64,000 nt of DNA, from positions 62,001 through 126,000 of the forward strand of contig NZ_JAFMZP010000013.1 of NCBI RefSeq assembly GCF_024436435.1, given 5' to 3'. Numbering within the stretch: the stretch's first letter is position 1; each line of letters starts with the position of its first letter. The notes beneath the pieces are model-generated. The model saw only the letters and a program-made list of their open reading frames with translations. It did not search any database and was not told the DNA's origin. This stretch comes from Desertivirga xinjiangensis. Its GTDB lineage: Bacteria > Bacteroidota > Bacteroidia > Sphingobacteriales > Sphingobacteriaceae. The translations under genes and the position numbers were made by a program. Below are positions 56,001 through 64,000 of this stretch, piece after piece.

Positions 56001-56354
56001 TTGGATGAGGATAATCAGTCTGTTAATCAACTTGACCGTTGGAGAGAGCCGGGAGAACTAGCAAAATCGCCAAAACAAGTACTAGATGGTACAGCCCAAT
56101 ACACGATGAATTCAACGAGGTTTTTGCATAGCAAAAGCAACCTGAGACTACAAAACATCAGTATGAGTTATGTAATTCCTCAGAAGTTCGCTAATCGCAT
56201 AAAGTTGAATAATGTCAGTGTTTATGCTCAGGCAGATAACCTTGGAATCTGGACTCCATACAGAATTGCCGATAATCGCAATAGTTATGCGAACTCTTTC
56301 AGAGCTTACCCGAATCCTCTTACTATTTCATTCGGATTAAATGCCGGTTTTTAA
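53091..56354 (+). CDS. SusC-like TonB-dependent receptor with STN signalling domain
   Basis: 1087 aa from the ATG at 53091 (MKQTLPCMSRETCMLLIKKS), a start typical of this FecA-type group; the frame is open from 53007. Signal peptide (LTLFLLIAGCLTVNASGLAQ), then STN domain (YKNTSLEQVCLAVQKQTGYF, LKAITAGKPLTYKIIDKTVI), carboxypeptidase-regulatory-like domain (LPGVSVTLKGTRRAANTDVN), linker LNEVIITGYGT, plug (IESIVVLKDATATSIYGANG) and barrel ending FGLNAGF. The STN domain is what contacts FecR, so this receptor both imports and signals. It is followed 6 bp later by its SusD. The ligand is not evident; the M16 protease gene downstream hints at a peptide or protein. Confidence 0.94.
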   Translation: MKQTLPCMSRETCMLLIKKSGLIMRLTLFLLIAGCLTVNASGLAQVVSMSYKNTSLEQVCLAVQKQTGYFFLYDKDVLKKAGNVTVNIKNLELNDALKAITAGKPLTYKIIDKTVIISELKVQNNNLSQEEITVKGTVRYKNQSGTFESLPGVSVTLKGTRRAANTDVNGNYVIKVPSNATLIFNMVGFTVREIPVNGRTSIDVDLEESMTKLNEVIITGYGTSERKENQVGSAFQVTSKDLEMKPLDRVDRLLEGVVPGLEFNLQDNSTSSARPRFETRIRGEASFSAANDPLWVVDGVPLNTGDETNMILGVETSISPLTYLNPADIESIVVLKDATATSIYGANGSNGVILITTKKGKAGANRINYSFRGGISSVTDNRFKVLSYADYVMLYNEALANNPDSKEKPLQMVGEGTDWYDLYFQTGVNTNHDLSFSGGNEKNHYYVSGSYFKQKDIMIKNTTDRFSTRVNLDKTINKSLNLFFQIGASYNINNMFTPNDTYYTNRPTLSPYDPTGLYTIAFYNKLPDAEYNDNRQNAAALLGNIGGTLKFFPWLKYTTTNGVDFSSVSENRYTSERTFSGRSDAYAYKSQSNSFNWTSMHRVNFDKQYKKNDISLMLGGEAIERSRRSVGSTGWSFPNDDIREVTYAVNTEGRSSGNEQASLSYYGQLNYSFDRRYSLIASFRNDGNSDFGSDVKWASFRSAGVAWTISNEKFWKLKPINFAKLKFSYGTNGNSRIGAYVSKGIYDFSVDNNYNGESGAIMSKGENPILSWEKTYLLNTGLTLGFFENRISVEAEYYRNTTKDILDDVSVSWTSGTRRILQNVGSVRNSGIELTLNTKNISNETFEWSTNFNIAHNSNRVLELYNNNDRVLDTKIRRVGMDVNSWYLIRWAGVDPRDGAGMWYDTRGNLTRNYNAANRVVAGTATPDAFGGMTNTFSYKGISLRALVAYTVGGKEFSRLERETESDGAHLDEDNQSVNQLDRWREPGELAKSPKQVLDGTAQYTMNSTRFLHSKSNLRLQNISMSYVIPQKFANRIKLNNVSVYAQADNLGIWTPYRIADNRNSYANSFRAYPNPLTISFGLNAGF

Positions 56355-56360
56355 TTTTTT

Positions 56361-57815
56361 ATGAAAAAAATAATTTTTAAAATCAGTATCCTTTTCATAA
56401 TTAGCGTTTTCTATTCTTGTGAAAAATTTCTTGAAAGGGAGCCTATTGGAAGAATAGGTAAAGAAGCATTGTTCTCAGATGTGAACGGTGCAAGACTAGC
56501 ACTTAACGGATCTTACAACCATATGCTTTCTTACTACAGGAAGGAGTACGGGATGTATGCAGATATTGCCTCTGACAATGTATTCAAAAGAGTAGATGGC
56601 CCTGCTGTGATGTTAAGTCAATTTGATTTTGTTAGTAATCCTGAAGAGGATGAAGCGGCAGTTGGGCACATCTGGCAATCTATCCTTGAGAGTCTTAACA
56701 ATGTTAATAATGTTCTAAATGCACTTCCCGGGCTTGCATCGACCTATCCTAATCAAATAGCCGAAATAGAACGCATAAAAGGCCAGGCTTTAGTATTGAG
56801 AGCTATTTGTCACTTCGACCTCTGTAAGACATTTGCTCAACCTTATAATTTTACCTCAGATGCTTCTCATCCAGGCGTTCCGGTACTTTTAAAAACTCCG
56901 GCTCCGGGAACCTTGATTTCAAGGGAGCCTGTAAAGAATGTTTACAATCAAATTATTGCCGATTTGAACGAATCTTTACCCCTGCTTAAAACTCACTTTA
57001 GCAAAGATCAGGCTATTGTCAACTATTATGCAGCTGTTGGCTTACTTTCACGTGTCTATCTGTATATGGGAGAATCTGATAAGTGTATTGCCGCTGCAAA
57101 TGAAGTAATAGCTGACAACGTTTTTTCGCTTGCAAGTGCAACAGAATATGCAGAGGTGTTTCTTAAAGAGACCATACCGGGACCATCAAAAGAGGTATTG
57201 TTCCACCTTTCAGGAAAGGGAATTCCAAATACAATATCTAGCATGGATATTAATTCGGCGTTCTCAGACTCTTCTGGTGCTTATATAGCTTCAAATAAAT
57301 TGATTGAGCTTTTCGATGAAAATGACATCAGGAAGTCAACGATGTTTACAGTCAGAAAGACGCCGGGAGTAAATTATGGCACCATGTCTACTAAGAAGTA
57401 TGCTAATGGAAAGGTGTCTAAGGATGATCCTTTTTATGTGAAGGTCATTCGATTGTCGGAGGTTTATTTAAACCGGGCTGAAGCCAAATTTCAGAAAGGA
57501 TTATATCCTGAGGCTGCTGAAGATATTCGTATCATTTCTCAAAGGTCTCATCCAAGTCAGACGATATCAATAACTTACAATACGCCACAGGAATTGGAAC
57601 AAATTATACAGAATGAACGCAACAGGGAACTTTGTTTTGAGGGACACAGATTGTTTGATCTAACCCGTACTAAGAAAGATCTGGTTAGAGGTGCTGGATG
57701 TAATTCGTCTGTATGTCTTCTGACATACCCTAACAACAAATTTATTTTACCTATCCCAAGACCGGAATTAGATGCAAATAAGGGTATGAAACAGAATCCT
57801 GGTTATGACAATTAA
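56361..57815 (+). CDS. SusD/RagB-like nutrient-binding lipoprotein of the protease-linked locus
   Basis: 484 aa with a lipobox (FIISVFYSCEKF, Cys about residue 20). SusD features are seen in KGQALVLRAICHFDLCKTFA, AVGLLSRVYLYMGESDKC, VIRLSEVYLNRAEAKFQKGL, IIQNERNRELCFEGHRLFDL and the terminal IPRPELDANKGMKQNPGYD. It is shorter than the two xylan SusD proteins and more like the RagB branch, whose best-known member binds peptides in Porphyromonas; that parallel is only suggestive. It forms a pair with the STN-type SusC upstream. Confidence 0.93.
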   Translation: MKKIIFKISILFIISVFYSCEKFLEREPIGRIGKEALFSDVNGARLALNGSYNHMLSYYRKEYGMYADIASDNVFKRVDGPAVMLSQFDFVSNPEEDEAAVGHIWQSILESLNNVNNVLNALPGLASTYPNQIAEIERIKGQALVLRAICHFDLCKTFAQPYNFTSDASHPGVPVLLKTPAPGTLISREPVKNVYNQIIADLNESLPLLKTHFSKDQAIVNYYAAVGLLSRVYLYMGESDKCIAAANEVIADNVFSLASATEYAEVFLKETIPGPSKEVLFHLSGKGIPNTISSMDINSAFSDSSGAYIASNKLIELFDENDIRKSTMFTVRKTPGVNYGTMSTKKYANGKVSKDDPFYVKVIRLSEVYLNRAEAKFQKGLYPEAAEDIRIISQRSHPSQTISITYNTPQELEQIIQNERNRELCFEGHRLFDLTRTKKDLVRGAGCNSSVCLLTYPNNKFILPIPRPELDANKGMKQNPGYDN

Positions 57816-57826
57816 GAACTGAAGAG

Positions 57827-58303
57827 ATGAAGACAAGATATATATTACAAATTTTAACGATAACAATAATCTCTTTTTTGTCATCCTGTTCAAAAGAGGA
57901 GGTTACACCGTTTGACCATCCTTTTTTTCACATTCATGTAGACAATCAGGACAGAGTTTCAGTAGCTTCTATCCGGAGAGACACAACAGATTATAATGTT
58001 TATTTAAGTGCGAAGTTACAGTTTGAGCCAATTGATGTTCAATATGAGATTGTACCTGGTGACGGACTTGAGGCTGGACGGGACTACGAGCTTGTAACCA
58101 CCAGTAATACCTTAAGGTTCGCTCAGGGGATCTTTGAACGGCCTATTAGTATTGCCTGGAAAGAGTCGGTTCTTGATCCGGAAAAAAATAATACGCTAAC
58201 AATTAGGTTGTTAAGTAATAGTAAGGGCTACACTATTGGGCTTCCTGGACCGGATAAGATACAAAGCATGTTAGTAATAACTAAAGTGCAAGTTGGTAAA
58301 TAA
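57827..58303 (+). CDS. Small lipoprotein (DUF4843-like), accessory to the SusCD pair
   Basis: 158 aa. Lipobox at ITIISFLSSCSKEE. The mature part is a single beta-sandwich-like domain (FFHIHVDNQDRVSVASIRRD, YNVYLSAKLQFEPIDVQYEI, IFERPISIAWKESVLDPEKN, TLTIRLLSN). Proteins of this size with the segment DYELVTTSNTLRFAQG followed by a T-L-T-I-R-L strand are common behind SusD genes. Its stop codon is directly before the M16 start (58305), so translation is probably coupled. A role in binding or in holding the SusCD complex is an inference. Confidence 0.7.
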   Translation: MKTRYILQILTITIISFLSSCSKEEVTPFDHPFFHIHVDNQDRVSVASIRRDTTDYNVYLSAKLQFEPIDVQYEIVPGDGLEAGRDYELVTTSNTLRFAQGIFERPISIAWKESVLDPEKNNTLTIRLLSNSKGYTIGLPGPDKIQSMLVITKVQVGK

Positions 58304-58304
58304 T

Positions 58305-61130
58305 ATGAGAAAAGATTTAAAGTTTCTTATTCTCCTGTTCATAGGTTCGTCTCTCAGCGTCAGATCTTTTGCTCAGAAATTACAGCAAGATCCCAACCTT
58401 GTAAAAGGAAAGCTTAAGAACGGCTTTACCTATTACATTTACAAAAATCCGAAAGCAGCCGGTCAATCCGTGCTGCGGCTTTTTGTAAACGCCGGTTCGC
58501 TTCAGGAGGATGAAGATCAGAGAGGGCTTGCGCACTTCATAGAGCATATGGCCTTCAATGGTACCAAGCACTATGCAAAAAATGACGTTATCGAGTTCCT
58601 CGAATCAAAAGGTGTAAAGTTTGGTGCGGATCTAAACGCGCATACCAGCTTTGACGAGACGATCTATAAGATCAGCTTGAATACCAAAGAAGAAAAAAAC
58701 CTTGAGAAAGCTATTGATATCATGGCCGATTGGGGATTCGGGATCACTTTTGATTCGTTGGAAATAGAGAAGGAGAGAGGAGTAGTTCTCGAAGAATGGC
58801 GTAGCAAACAGGGAGCTGACACGCGTTTAAGAGAACAGTACCTTCCGGTGTTGTTTAATCAGTCGCGTTATGCAGAACGTATGCCAATTGGTAAGGTAGA
58901 GGTCTTGAGACACGCCTCCAGGCAGCGCATCGTTGATTTTTATAAGAAATGGTACAGGCCAGATCTGATGGGAATTGCTATCGTTACAGATACAGATCCG
59001 CGTTTAGTAGAATCTTATATAAAGAAGGAGTTCAGCCAGTACAAACCGGCTGTTAAACCATCAAAGGCTCCAAGGGTTTACTATGATCTGCCAAAGCATC
59101 AGGATACATTATTCTCGATAATTACTGATAAAGAAGCACGTTCGGTAGAATTAAGCTTTTTTAATAAAATTCCTTCTTTCAGAGGCATTCGTACTCAGCA
59201 GGATTACTATCAGCAACTTGTCAGAATGTTTTTCAATGGCCTGGTTAAACAACGCTTTAGCCGGATATCTCAATTGCAGGACTCATTTAAGGACGGTGGT
59301 TTCTCTGTAAGTAATATCACCTTGAAAAATGGTGTGGTTGCAGGAGGTGTTGGCTTATACCAGGACCAGATCACCGAAGGGATTAGCTCTTATTTGCATG
59401 AAGTTCAACGAATTGTTCGTTATGGATTTACTTCCCAGGAGGTAGAAAAGTTCAAAAACGAATATATGTCGCTGATCCAGAGGTCGTTGAAAAATGAAGA
59501 TAAAACGGAGTCCTCAACTTATGCAGACTATATCCGCAATGATTTCTACGACAAGGATGTTGTCCAGGCTAAAACCGAGCGGAATAATCTGGCGCTTAAG
59601 CTGGCACCTGGTATCGATTCTTTGAGATTGATCAATTACCTGCGTTCTGTATATCATCAGGGCAATACAGTTATTTTGCTTACAGCACCAGAAAATCTTG
59701 CAGCTTCGGTTCCCGGTAAGGAGCAGTTGAAACAGCTTTTCACTGAAGCTACGTTGAAACCTGCTCTGCCATGGAAGGATGATCTGAATATCCCATCCAA
59801 ACTTCTTGCTAAGGAGCCTGCTGCCGGAAAGGTACTAAAGGAACAAAGAATACCAGAATTGGATTTGATCAAGTGGAACCTTTCCAACGGTACTACCGTT
59901 TACCTGAAGAAGACCACAGAAAAGAAGAACTATATCTCCCTTTCTGGATTCCGTGACGGCGGTATTTACGCATTGGATTCGAACCTTTTCGTTGCCTCAC
60001 AGTTTGTGAAGCCTGTGACAGGCTTAAGTGGAGCCGGAGAGTTCAGCCGTGCTGCGTTAACTCAATTTCTGACAGGCAACTCCGCTTCAGCGACACTTGC
60101 CTTGTCGAATACCCGCGAAGGTGTGGTAGCGAGCTCTGATTGGAAAGATGCGAAAACAATGTTTCAGCTGATGTATTTGAAATGGATGTTTCCTAATGCA
60201 GACTCGGTTACATTTGAACAGAGTAAGCGTAAAACTATCGAATCCGCCGAGTCTGCCAAGCTTTCCCCTCAGTACGAATATAATAAAGCAATCAGCAAAC
60301 TGCTTAAAGGTGAAGATGACTATCCTTCTGATCTTAGCGCCGAACGTATAAAGGCTGAGTTGAAATTCGAAGATATCATACCGGTATTTAAAAGTCGTTT
60401 TGGCTCGGCTAAAGACTTCCAGTTTGTTGTTGTTGGCGATTTTGAGGCAGATAGCATTCGTCCGCTGATCGAACAGTACATCGGAGGCTTACCAGCCGGT
60501 GAATATAAGAATGACTATGAGTATAAAGGCCCTGTTGGTGGTGATGAACAAAAAGGTGTTTTGATCTATGCAGGTCAGGCTCCAAAAAGTACGGTGAACT
60601 TGTTTTACCAAAGTAATGCGATAAAACATGATTACCCTGAAATCGCAGTTGAAAAACTTCTTCAGGAAGTATTGAAAGTGAAGTTACGTTTAAACCTTCG
60701 CGAGCAGAATTCAGGTGTTTACGGAGTTGGAGTAGCTATTTCTTCTACAAGTAAGCCTTCACCTCTGATCCGTACCCGTATTTCATTTACCTGCGCCCCT
60801 GAGGTTGCAGATTTTTTGACTCATCAGGCTAAACTGGAAATTGAGAAGGTAGCCAAAGACCCGGATTACTTTAAATCGGAATTGGCGAATATAAAGGTTC
60901 AGGAGATTGAAGGCTACAAGAAAGATAAAGAGAAAAATCTTTTTTGGAGCGCCGGATTACGTAATCAGTTCTATTATGGATTTAAAGATTATACGTATCT
61001 GAATAATTATGAAAGCCTGATCGAAAAGATCACGGCCAAAGACATAGCTTCGTTTGCTAAAAAATATCTTGTTAATACACCCGCAATTAAAGCGGTGTTA
61101 ATGCCCGAAAATTTTAAGACATTAAATTAA
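58305..61130 (+). CDS. M16-family zinc metalloprotease (PqqL-like, two-domain)
   Basis: 941 aa from the ATG at 58305 (MRKDLKFLILLFIGSSLSVR), which starts a signal peptide. The inverted zincin motif H-x-x-E-H is visible in LAHFIEHMAFNGTKHYAKND (about residue 76), with the distal Glu ligand in KERGVVLEEWRSKQG. The second half repeats the M16 fold (inactive half, ELDLIKWNLSNGTTVYLKKT and VVGDFEADSIRPLIEQYIGG). Full-length M16 clamshell enzymes degrade peptides and small unfolded proteins in the periplasm. In gamma-proteobacteria, TonB receptors for protein import are paired with M16 proteases (Fus system, PqqL). Here the gene is within a SusCD operon, 2 bp after the small lipoprotein gene, and overlaps the next gene by one base. 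Confidence 0.93.
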   Translation: MRKDLKFLILLFIGSSLSVRSFAQKLQQDPNLVKGKLKNGFTYYIYKNPKAAGQSVLRLFVNAGSLQEDEDQRGLAHFIEHMAFNGTKHYAKNDVIEFLESKGVKFGADLNAHTSFDETIYKISLNTKEEKNLEKAIDIMADWGFGITFDSLEIEKERGVVLEEWRSKQGADTRLREQYLPVLFNQSRYAERMPIGKVEVLRHASRQRIVDFYKKWYRPDLMGIAIVTDTDPRLVESYIKKEFSQYKPAVKPSKAPRVYYDLPKHQDTLFSIITDKEARSVELSFFNKIPSFRGIRTQQDYYQQLVRMFFNGLVKQRFSRISQLQDSFKDGGFSVSNITLKNGVVAGGVGLYQDQITEGISSYLHEVQRIVRYGFTSQEVEKFKNEYMSLIQRSLKNEDKTESSTYADYIRNDFYDKDVVQAKTERNNLALKLAPGIDSLRLINYLRSVYHQGNTVILLTAPENLAASVPGKEQLKQLFTEATLKPALPWKDDLNIPSKLLAKEPAAGKVLKEQRIPELDLIKWNLSNGTTVYLKKTTEKKNYISLSGFRDGGIYALDSNLFVASQFVKPVTGLSGAGEFSRAALTQFLTGNSASATLALSNTREGVVASSDWKDAKTMFQLMYLKWMFPNADSVTFEQSKRKTIESAESAKLSPQYEYNKAISKLLKGEDDYPSDLSAERIKAELKFEDIIPVFKSRFGSAKDFQFVVVGDFEADSIRPLIEQYIGGLPAGEYKNDYEYKGPVGGDEQKGVLIYAGQAPKSTVNLFYQSNAIKHDYPEIAVEKLLQEVLKVKLRLNLREQNSGVYGVGVAISSTSKPSPLIRTRISFTCAPEVADFLTHQAKLEIEKVAKDPDYFKSELANIKVQEIEGYKKDKEKNLFWSAGLRNQFYYGFKDYTYLNNYESLIEKITAKDIASFAKKYLVNTPAIKAVLMPENFKTLN

Positions 61131-62884
61131 TGGTTATGACAAAAAAAATAAACTTCGCCTTGCTGTTGCTGCTCTTCATTGCTGCAGTTTCAGGCTGTAA
61201 AAAAGACGATAGGGTTTACCCCAAAGAATTCGTTTCTTTTTCGTTCACTGAGAAGGATGAACAAGGGGCGGTTAAGGAATACTCTGGAACCATCATTGGT
61301 GATGAGATCGTTGTAGATCTGCCAACTGAAGTGGATGTTACTAACGTAGTTCCGGAATTTGAAGTGATCAACCCACGCACCATCGTACAGGTCGGAAAAG
61401 TTGTACAGGAAAGTGGCGTGTCTGTAATGGATTTTACAGAGCCGGTTACTTATACGGTTAGGGCTGAAGATAAGAGCACTAAATCTTATAACGTACGGTT
61501 CGAAAAAAAGATTGCTATAAAAAGCTATGGATTCTTTAAAGAGGATAACCCGAGCCTAACCGCAGATTATGCTGGAAAAATCAAGGGCAAAAAGATTGAA
61601 ATCGGAGTACCTGAATCAATTGATCAGACTCAATTAGTAGCTCGTTTTGAAACAACCAGTGGTGTTGTATTAAAAGTTAGCGGAGCAGACCAAGAAAGTA
61701 AAGTGAGCAAAAATAATTTTACGAGTGAGGTGCTGTATTCATTAAATGATGCTGGGCTTCTAGCTCCAATTGAGATTAAAGCTAAAACATATATCCTTGG
61801 TGCTAAGTGGATAATGATAGGGGATGAAAACATTATCGTACCAACGGCTTCTGGAATAAAAATGGCCATACATCCGATTTCCAATTTGCCATATTTAGTT
61901 TATCAAAGAACGGGGGTAGATGAGAGTAAGGTTGCGATTCCAGATGCTGAAAGAAAGATAGCCGTTATACGGTATACCGAAGAAGGTTGGGAACATTTAG
62001 GAGCGAAGACGGGAGTCAGTGACTCGAGAGCAGATGTACCTTCAATCTCATTTGATCAGGCAGGAGTCCCTTACATTAGCTTTAGAGATTTTGCGAGCAA
62101 AAGACCTACTGTATTGAAATATGTGAATTCTGGCTGGGCAGTTCAGGGACCGAAGAACTTTGGCCCGGTCAAAGTCGACAAACAGAGCTTTATAATTAAC
62201 AACAATAATGAACCTGTGGTATCTATTGTTAGTGACAACGGTCCAGCGCCATTTGTCAATCGCCAGTTGTACATCACCCATTTTGCGGCGAATCAGTGGT
62301 CAAATAATTCGCCTCTATCATCCATGTTGGTAGTTGCGGCAAATTTGTTTAACGGACTTGATGGAAAAACCTATCTTGCAACAATGGATAGGACTACAAA
62401 TGCCAATAAGTTGACTATGTTGAAGCTTAACGGTAATGTTTGGACACCTGTTGGGCCGACTTCATTCACGACTGCAGATAATGCATTGGGATTTACAAGC
62501 GCATATGGAGCAGCAGACAAAGAAGGGCAAGTATATATTATATTCCAGCAAAATCTGTCAAGCATAAGAAGAAACCGTATTCTCAAGTTTAACGGATCGA
62601 TGTGGGATGAGTTACCAATGCCAGCCACCAGTGAAAGTAAAAGTGATATGTATTGTATTGCTACTCATCCTGACGGTACCTTATACTACGCTTATGTAAA
62701 TAATTCCGGTCTTTACTTCCAAACGTTCAATAAAGCAACCAATAATTGGAACGCAAGCAGGTTAATTGTTTCGGGAGCTATTAACGGTTTTGATATGAAA
62801 ATTTCAAACACTGGAATCCCTTACCTTGCAGTAAGTGTTGGTGGGTCAAACAAAACATTCGTATATAAATACACAACTGAATAA
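61130..62884 (+). CDS. Surface lipoprotein with DUF5018-like domains and beta-propeller
   Basis: 584 aa (582 if ATG 61136 is used). The start overlaps the M16 stop (taatg). Lipobox: LLLFIAAVSGCKKD. Two Ig-like repeats of DUF5018 type occupy about residues 30-215 (VSVMDFTEPVTYTVRAEDKS, then SKVSKNNFTSEVLYSLNDAG). The rest is a six- or seven-bladed propeller with repeated blades (GIKMAIHPISNLPYLVYQRT, SISFDQAGVPYISFRDFASK, FIINNNNEPVVSIVSDNG, YCIATHPDGTLYYAYVNN, FDMKISNTGIPYLAVSVGGS). No catalytic residues are evident. It is probably a surface ligand-binding partner of the SusCD pair; the paralogous layout to XusE-type binders is only general. Confidence 0.8.
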   Translation: MVMTKKINFALLLLLFIAAVSGCKKDDRVYPKEFVSFSFTEKDEQGAVKEYSGTIIGDEIVVDLPTEVDVTNVVPEFEVINPRTIVQVGKVVQESGVSVMDFTEPVTYTVRAEDKSTKSYNVRFEKKIAIKSYGFFKEDNPSLTADYAGKIKGKKIEIGVPESIDQTQLVARFETTSGVVLKVSGADQESKVSKNNFTSEVLYSLNDAGLLAPIEIKAKTYILGAKWIMIGDENIIVPTASGIKMAIHPISNLPYLVYQRTGVDESKVAIPDAERKIAVIRYTEEGWEHLGAKTGVSDSRADVPSISFDQAGVPYISFRDFASKRPTVLKYVNSGWAVQGPKNFGPVKVDKQSFIINNNNEPVVSIVSDNGPAPFVNRQLYITHFAANQWSNNSPLSSMLVVAANLFNGLDGKTYLATMDRTTNANKLTMLKLNGNVWTPVGPTSFTTADNALGFTSAYGAADKEGQVYIIFQQNLSSIRRNRILKFNGSMWDELPMPATSESKSDMYCIATHPDGTLYYAYVNNSGLYFQTFNKATNNWNASRLIVSGAINGFDMKISNTGIPYLAVSVGGSNKTFVYKYTTE

Positions 62885-62890
62885 ACAATC

Positions 62891-62918
62891 TAAAGTCTGA
62901 GCCCTTGCCCAGACTTTA
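62891..62918 (+). terminator. Weak terminator between the propeller lipoprotein and the phosphoesterase
   Basis: TAAAGTCTG (62891-62899) pairs with CAGACTTTA (62910-62918) around a 10-base loop, followed by TTCTG. The U-tract is poor, so it may only reduce transcription into the next gene. Confidence 0.5.
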
Positions 62919-62933
62919 TTCTGACGCTTCATC

Positions 62934-64000
62934 ATGAACAAATCATTCTTAATAGCCCTAACCGGGCTATTTTTTTCAGTATCAGCCTTTAGCCAGTCTA
63001 AAGCAAAAGGCTATGTTTTCAACGACCAAAACTCGAACAGTACAAAAGACAGCAACGAAAAAGGAATCGGTGGCATTGCTGTAACCAATGGCGCTGAGGT
63101 TGTCCTTACGGATAAAACGGGCTATTACGAACTGCCTGTAGGCAATGACAATATCATCTCCGTGATTAAGCCAACGGGTTACCAGGTTCCCAAAAACTCA
63201 GACAATCTTCCCCAGTTCTTTTTCATCCACAAACCTGCCGGATCTCCGCGAATACTTAAATACAGAGGAGTATCTCCAACCGGACCTTTGCCAGAGCTTA
63301 TCAATTTTCCCCTCACAAAATCGAAAGAAAAAGATAACTATACGGCTCTTATTTTCGGAGACCCACAGGTGTACAATGAAGAACAGGTAGATTACTTTAC
63401 CCGCGGTGTGATCAAAGAGGTTGAAGGAATTAAGGGCGTCGCCTTTGGCTTAAGCATGGGCGACGAGGTAGGGGATAAGCTGACCCTTTTTCCGCAATAT
63501 GCCTCAGCCGTAAAACGTGTAGGAATTCCCTGGTACAACATGGTAGGAAACCACGATATCAATATGGATGTCAAAGCTGATTCACTATCAGATGAAAGCT
63601 TTGAAGCATTTTTTGGCCCTTCAAGTTACGCCTTTAACTATGGAAAAACTCACTTCATCGTTCTGAATGATGTGTTGTACCCTGATCCACGCAATGGAAT
63701 TGGCTATTTCGGCGGACTAAGACAAGATCAGTTCAAGTTTATTGAAAATGATCTGAAGTTCGTGCCTAAAGATTACCTTGTGGTAGTAACATTGCATATC
63801 CCGATCAGTGAACCTGGCTCTCTTTTCCGCGCTGAAGATCGCGTGAAGCTTTTTGAGCTCTTGGAAGACTTTCCTCATACACTTTCTATATCTGCCCATA
63901 CCCACATGCAGCGTCATGATTTTTATAGTTCCGGTAATGAATGGAAGCAGGATAAGCCTCATCACCATTTCAATATTGGAACAGCTTCTGGCGATTTTTA
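62934..64000 (+). CDS. Calcineurin-like metallophosphoesterase, exported (cut by window end)
   Basis: The first 355 codons are visible. Signal peptide: SFLIALTGLFFSVSAFSQ. An N-terminal metallophosphatase domain with carboxypeptidase-regulatory-like fold follows (GIGGIAVTNGAEVVLTDKTG). The calcineurin-like catalytic domain has the metal-ligand motifs GDPQVYN (about residue 141), GDEVGD (about 175), GNHD (about 203), TLHIPI (about 285) and AHTHMQ (about 321). Such proteins hydrolyse phosphomono- or diesters in the periplasm or at the surface. The usual first motif GDxH is GDPQ here, as in several bacterial relatives. Same strand as the SusCD/M16 operon and 50 bp after it, so a linked role (phosphate removal from the imported substrate) is possible. 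Confidence 0.9.
   Translation, partial: MNKSFLIALTGLFFSVSAFSQSKAKGYVFNDQNSNSTKDSNEKGIGGIAVTNGAEVVLTDKTGYYELPVGNDNIISVIKPTGYQVPKNSDNLPQFFFIHKPAGSPRILKYRGVSPTGPLPELINFPLTKSKEKDNYTALIFGDPQVYNEEQVDYFTRGVIKEVEGIKGVAFGLSMGDEVGDKLTLFPQYASAVKRVGIPWYNMVGNHDINMDVKADSLSDESFEAFFGPSSYAFNYGKTHFIVLNDVLYPDPRNGIGYFGGLRQDQFKFIENDLKFVPKDYLVVVTLHIPISEPGSLFRAEDRVKLFELLEDFPHTLSISAHTHMQRHDFYSSGNEWKQDKPHHHFNIGTASGDF

Noticed and set aside
1-64000. tRNA, rRNA or phage genes
   Set aside because: No intergenic stretch shows a tRNA T-arm consensus, rRNA similarity, integrase or structural phage gene that I could recognise.

Overview
The window comes from a member of the Bacteroidota, most likely a Pedobacter-like Sphingobacteriaceae. 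The support is several SusC/SusD pairs, many lipoproteins with a lipobox cysteine, a type IX secretion C-terminal sorting domain, a hybrid two-component regulator, an ECF sigma/FecR pair in front of a SusC with an STN domain, and Bacteroidota-type -7 boxes (TAnnTTTG). This identification is inference from gene content; no rRNA or tRNA gene is present.

Layout. 1-5212 (+): end of a carbohydrate locus with a frameshifted GH2 enzyme, a DUF2264 protein and a GH88 unsaturated glucuronyl hydrolase. 5445-7829 (-): soluble multi-PAS histidine kinase. 8115-8550: two small unknown proteins. 8883-11424 (+): three-gene MCE/Mla-type lipid ABC transporter. 11764-13808: an AraC-type regulator with an HMA-like metal motif, a lipoprotein, a cupin and a small CSGCP protein. 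14211-29949 (+): xylan locus in the canonical SusC-SusD-SusC-SusD-XusE-GH10 order, with two XusE-like lipoproteins and an extra clan-A glycosidase; the second SusC is frameshifted near its C-terminus. 30052-34188 (-): tight operon of a ribokinase, a GRP-type sugar porter and a GH115 alpha-glucuronidase. 34624-44884: a second GH88 and a GH39 on the plus strand face a sulfatase, a beta-helix protein and a 1.4-kb-residue-scale hybrid sensor/regulator (about 1400 aa) on the minus strand. 45067-45303: remnant of a CBS domain. 45528-48614: T9SS-exported beta-propeller protein. 48714-50462: OlsF-like aminolipid synthase. 50463-51049: repeat-rich spacer. 51050-64000 (+): ECF sigma, FecR, SusC, SusD, small lipoprotein, M16 protease, propeller lipoprotein and calcineurin-like phosphoesterase (cut by the window end).

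How it fits together. The xylan locus plus GH115 can be read as a glucuronoxylan system: surface binding by SusD/XusE proteins, cleavage by GH10, TonB-dependent import, and removal of glucuronic acid by GH115. The flanking GH88/GH2/DUF2264/GH39/sulfatase genes point to a second, acidic and possibly sulfated, polysaccharide whose identity cannot be settled here. The last locus is different: a SusCD importer under sigma/anti-sigma control together with a zinc protease suggests uptake and cleavage of a peptide or protein.

Most unusual items: two single-A losses in poly-A runs that break the GH2 and SusC genes; a dispersed GC-rich palindromic repeat (five arms at three intergenic sites); a 292-bp element bounded by 16-bp perfect inverted repeats with four copies of TGTCCGGTAA; and the protease-linked SusCD locus.
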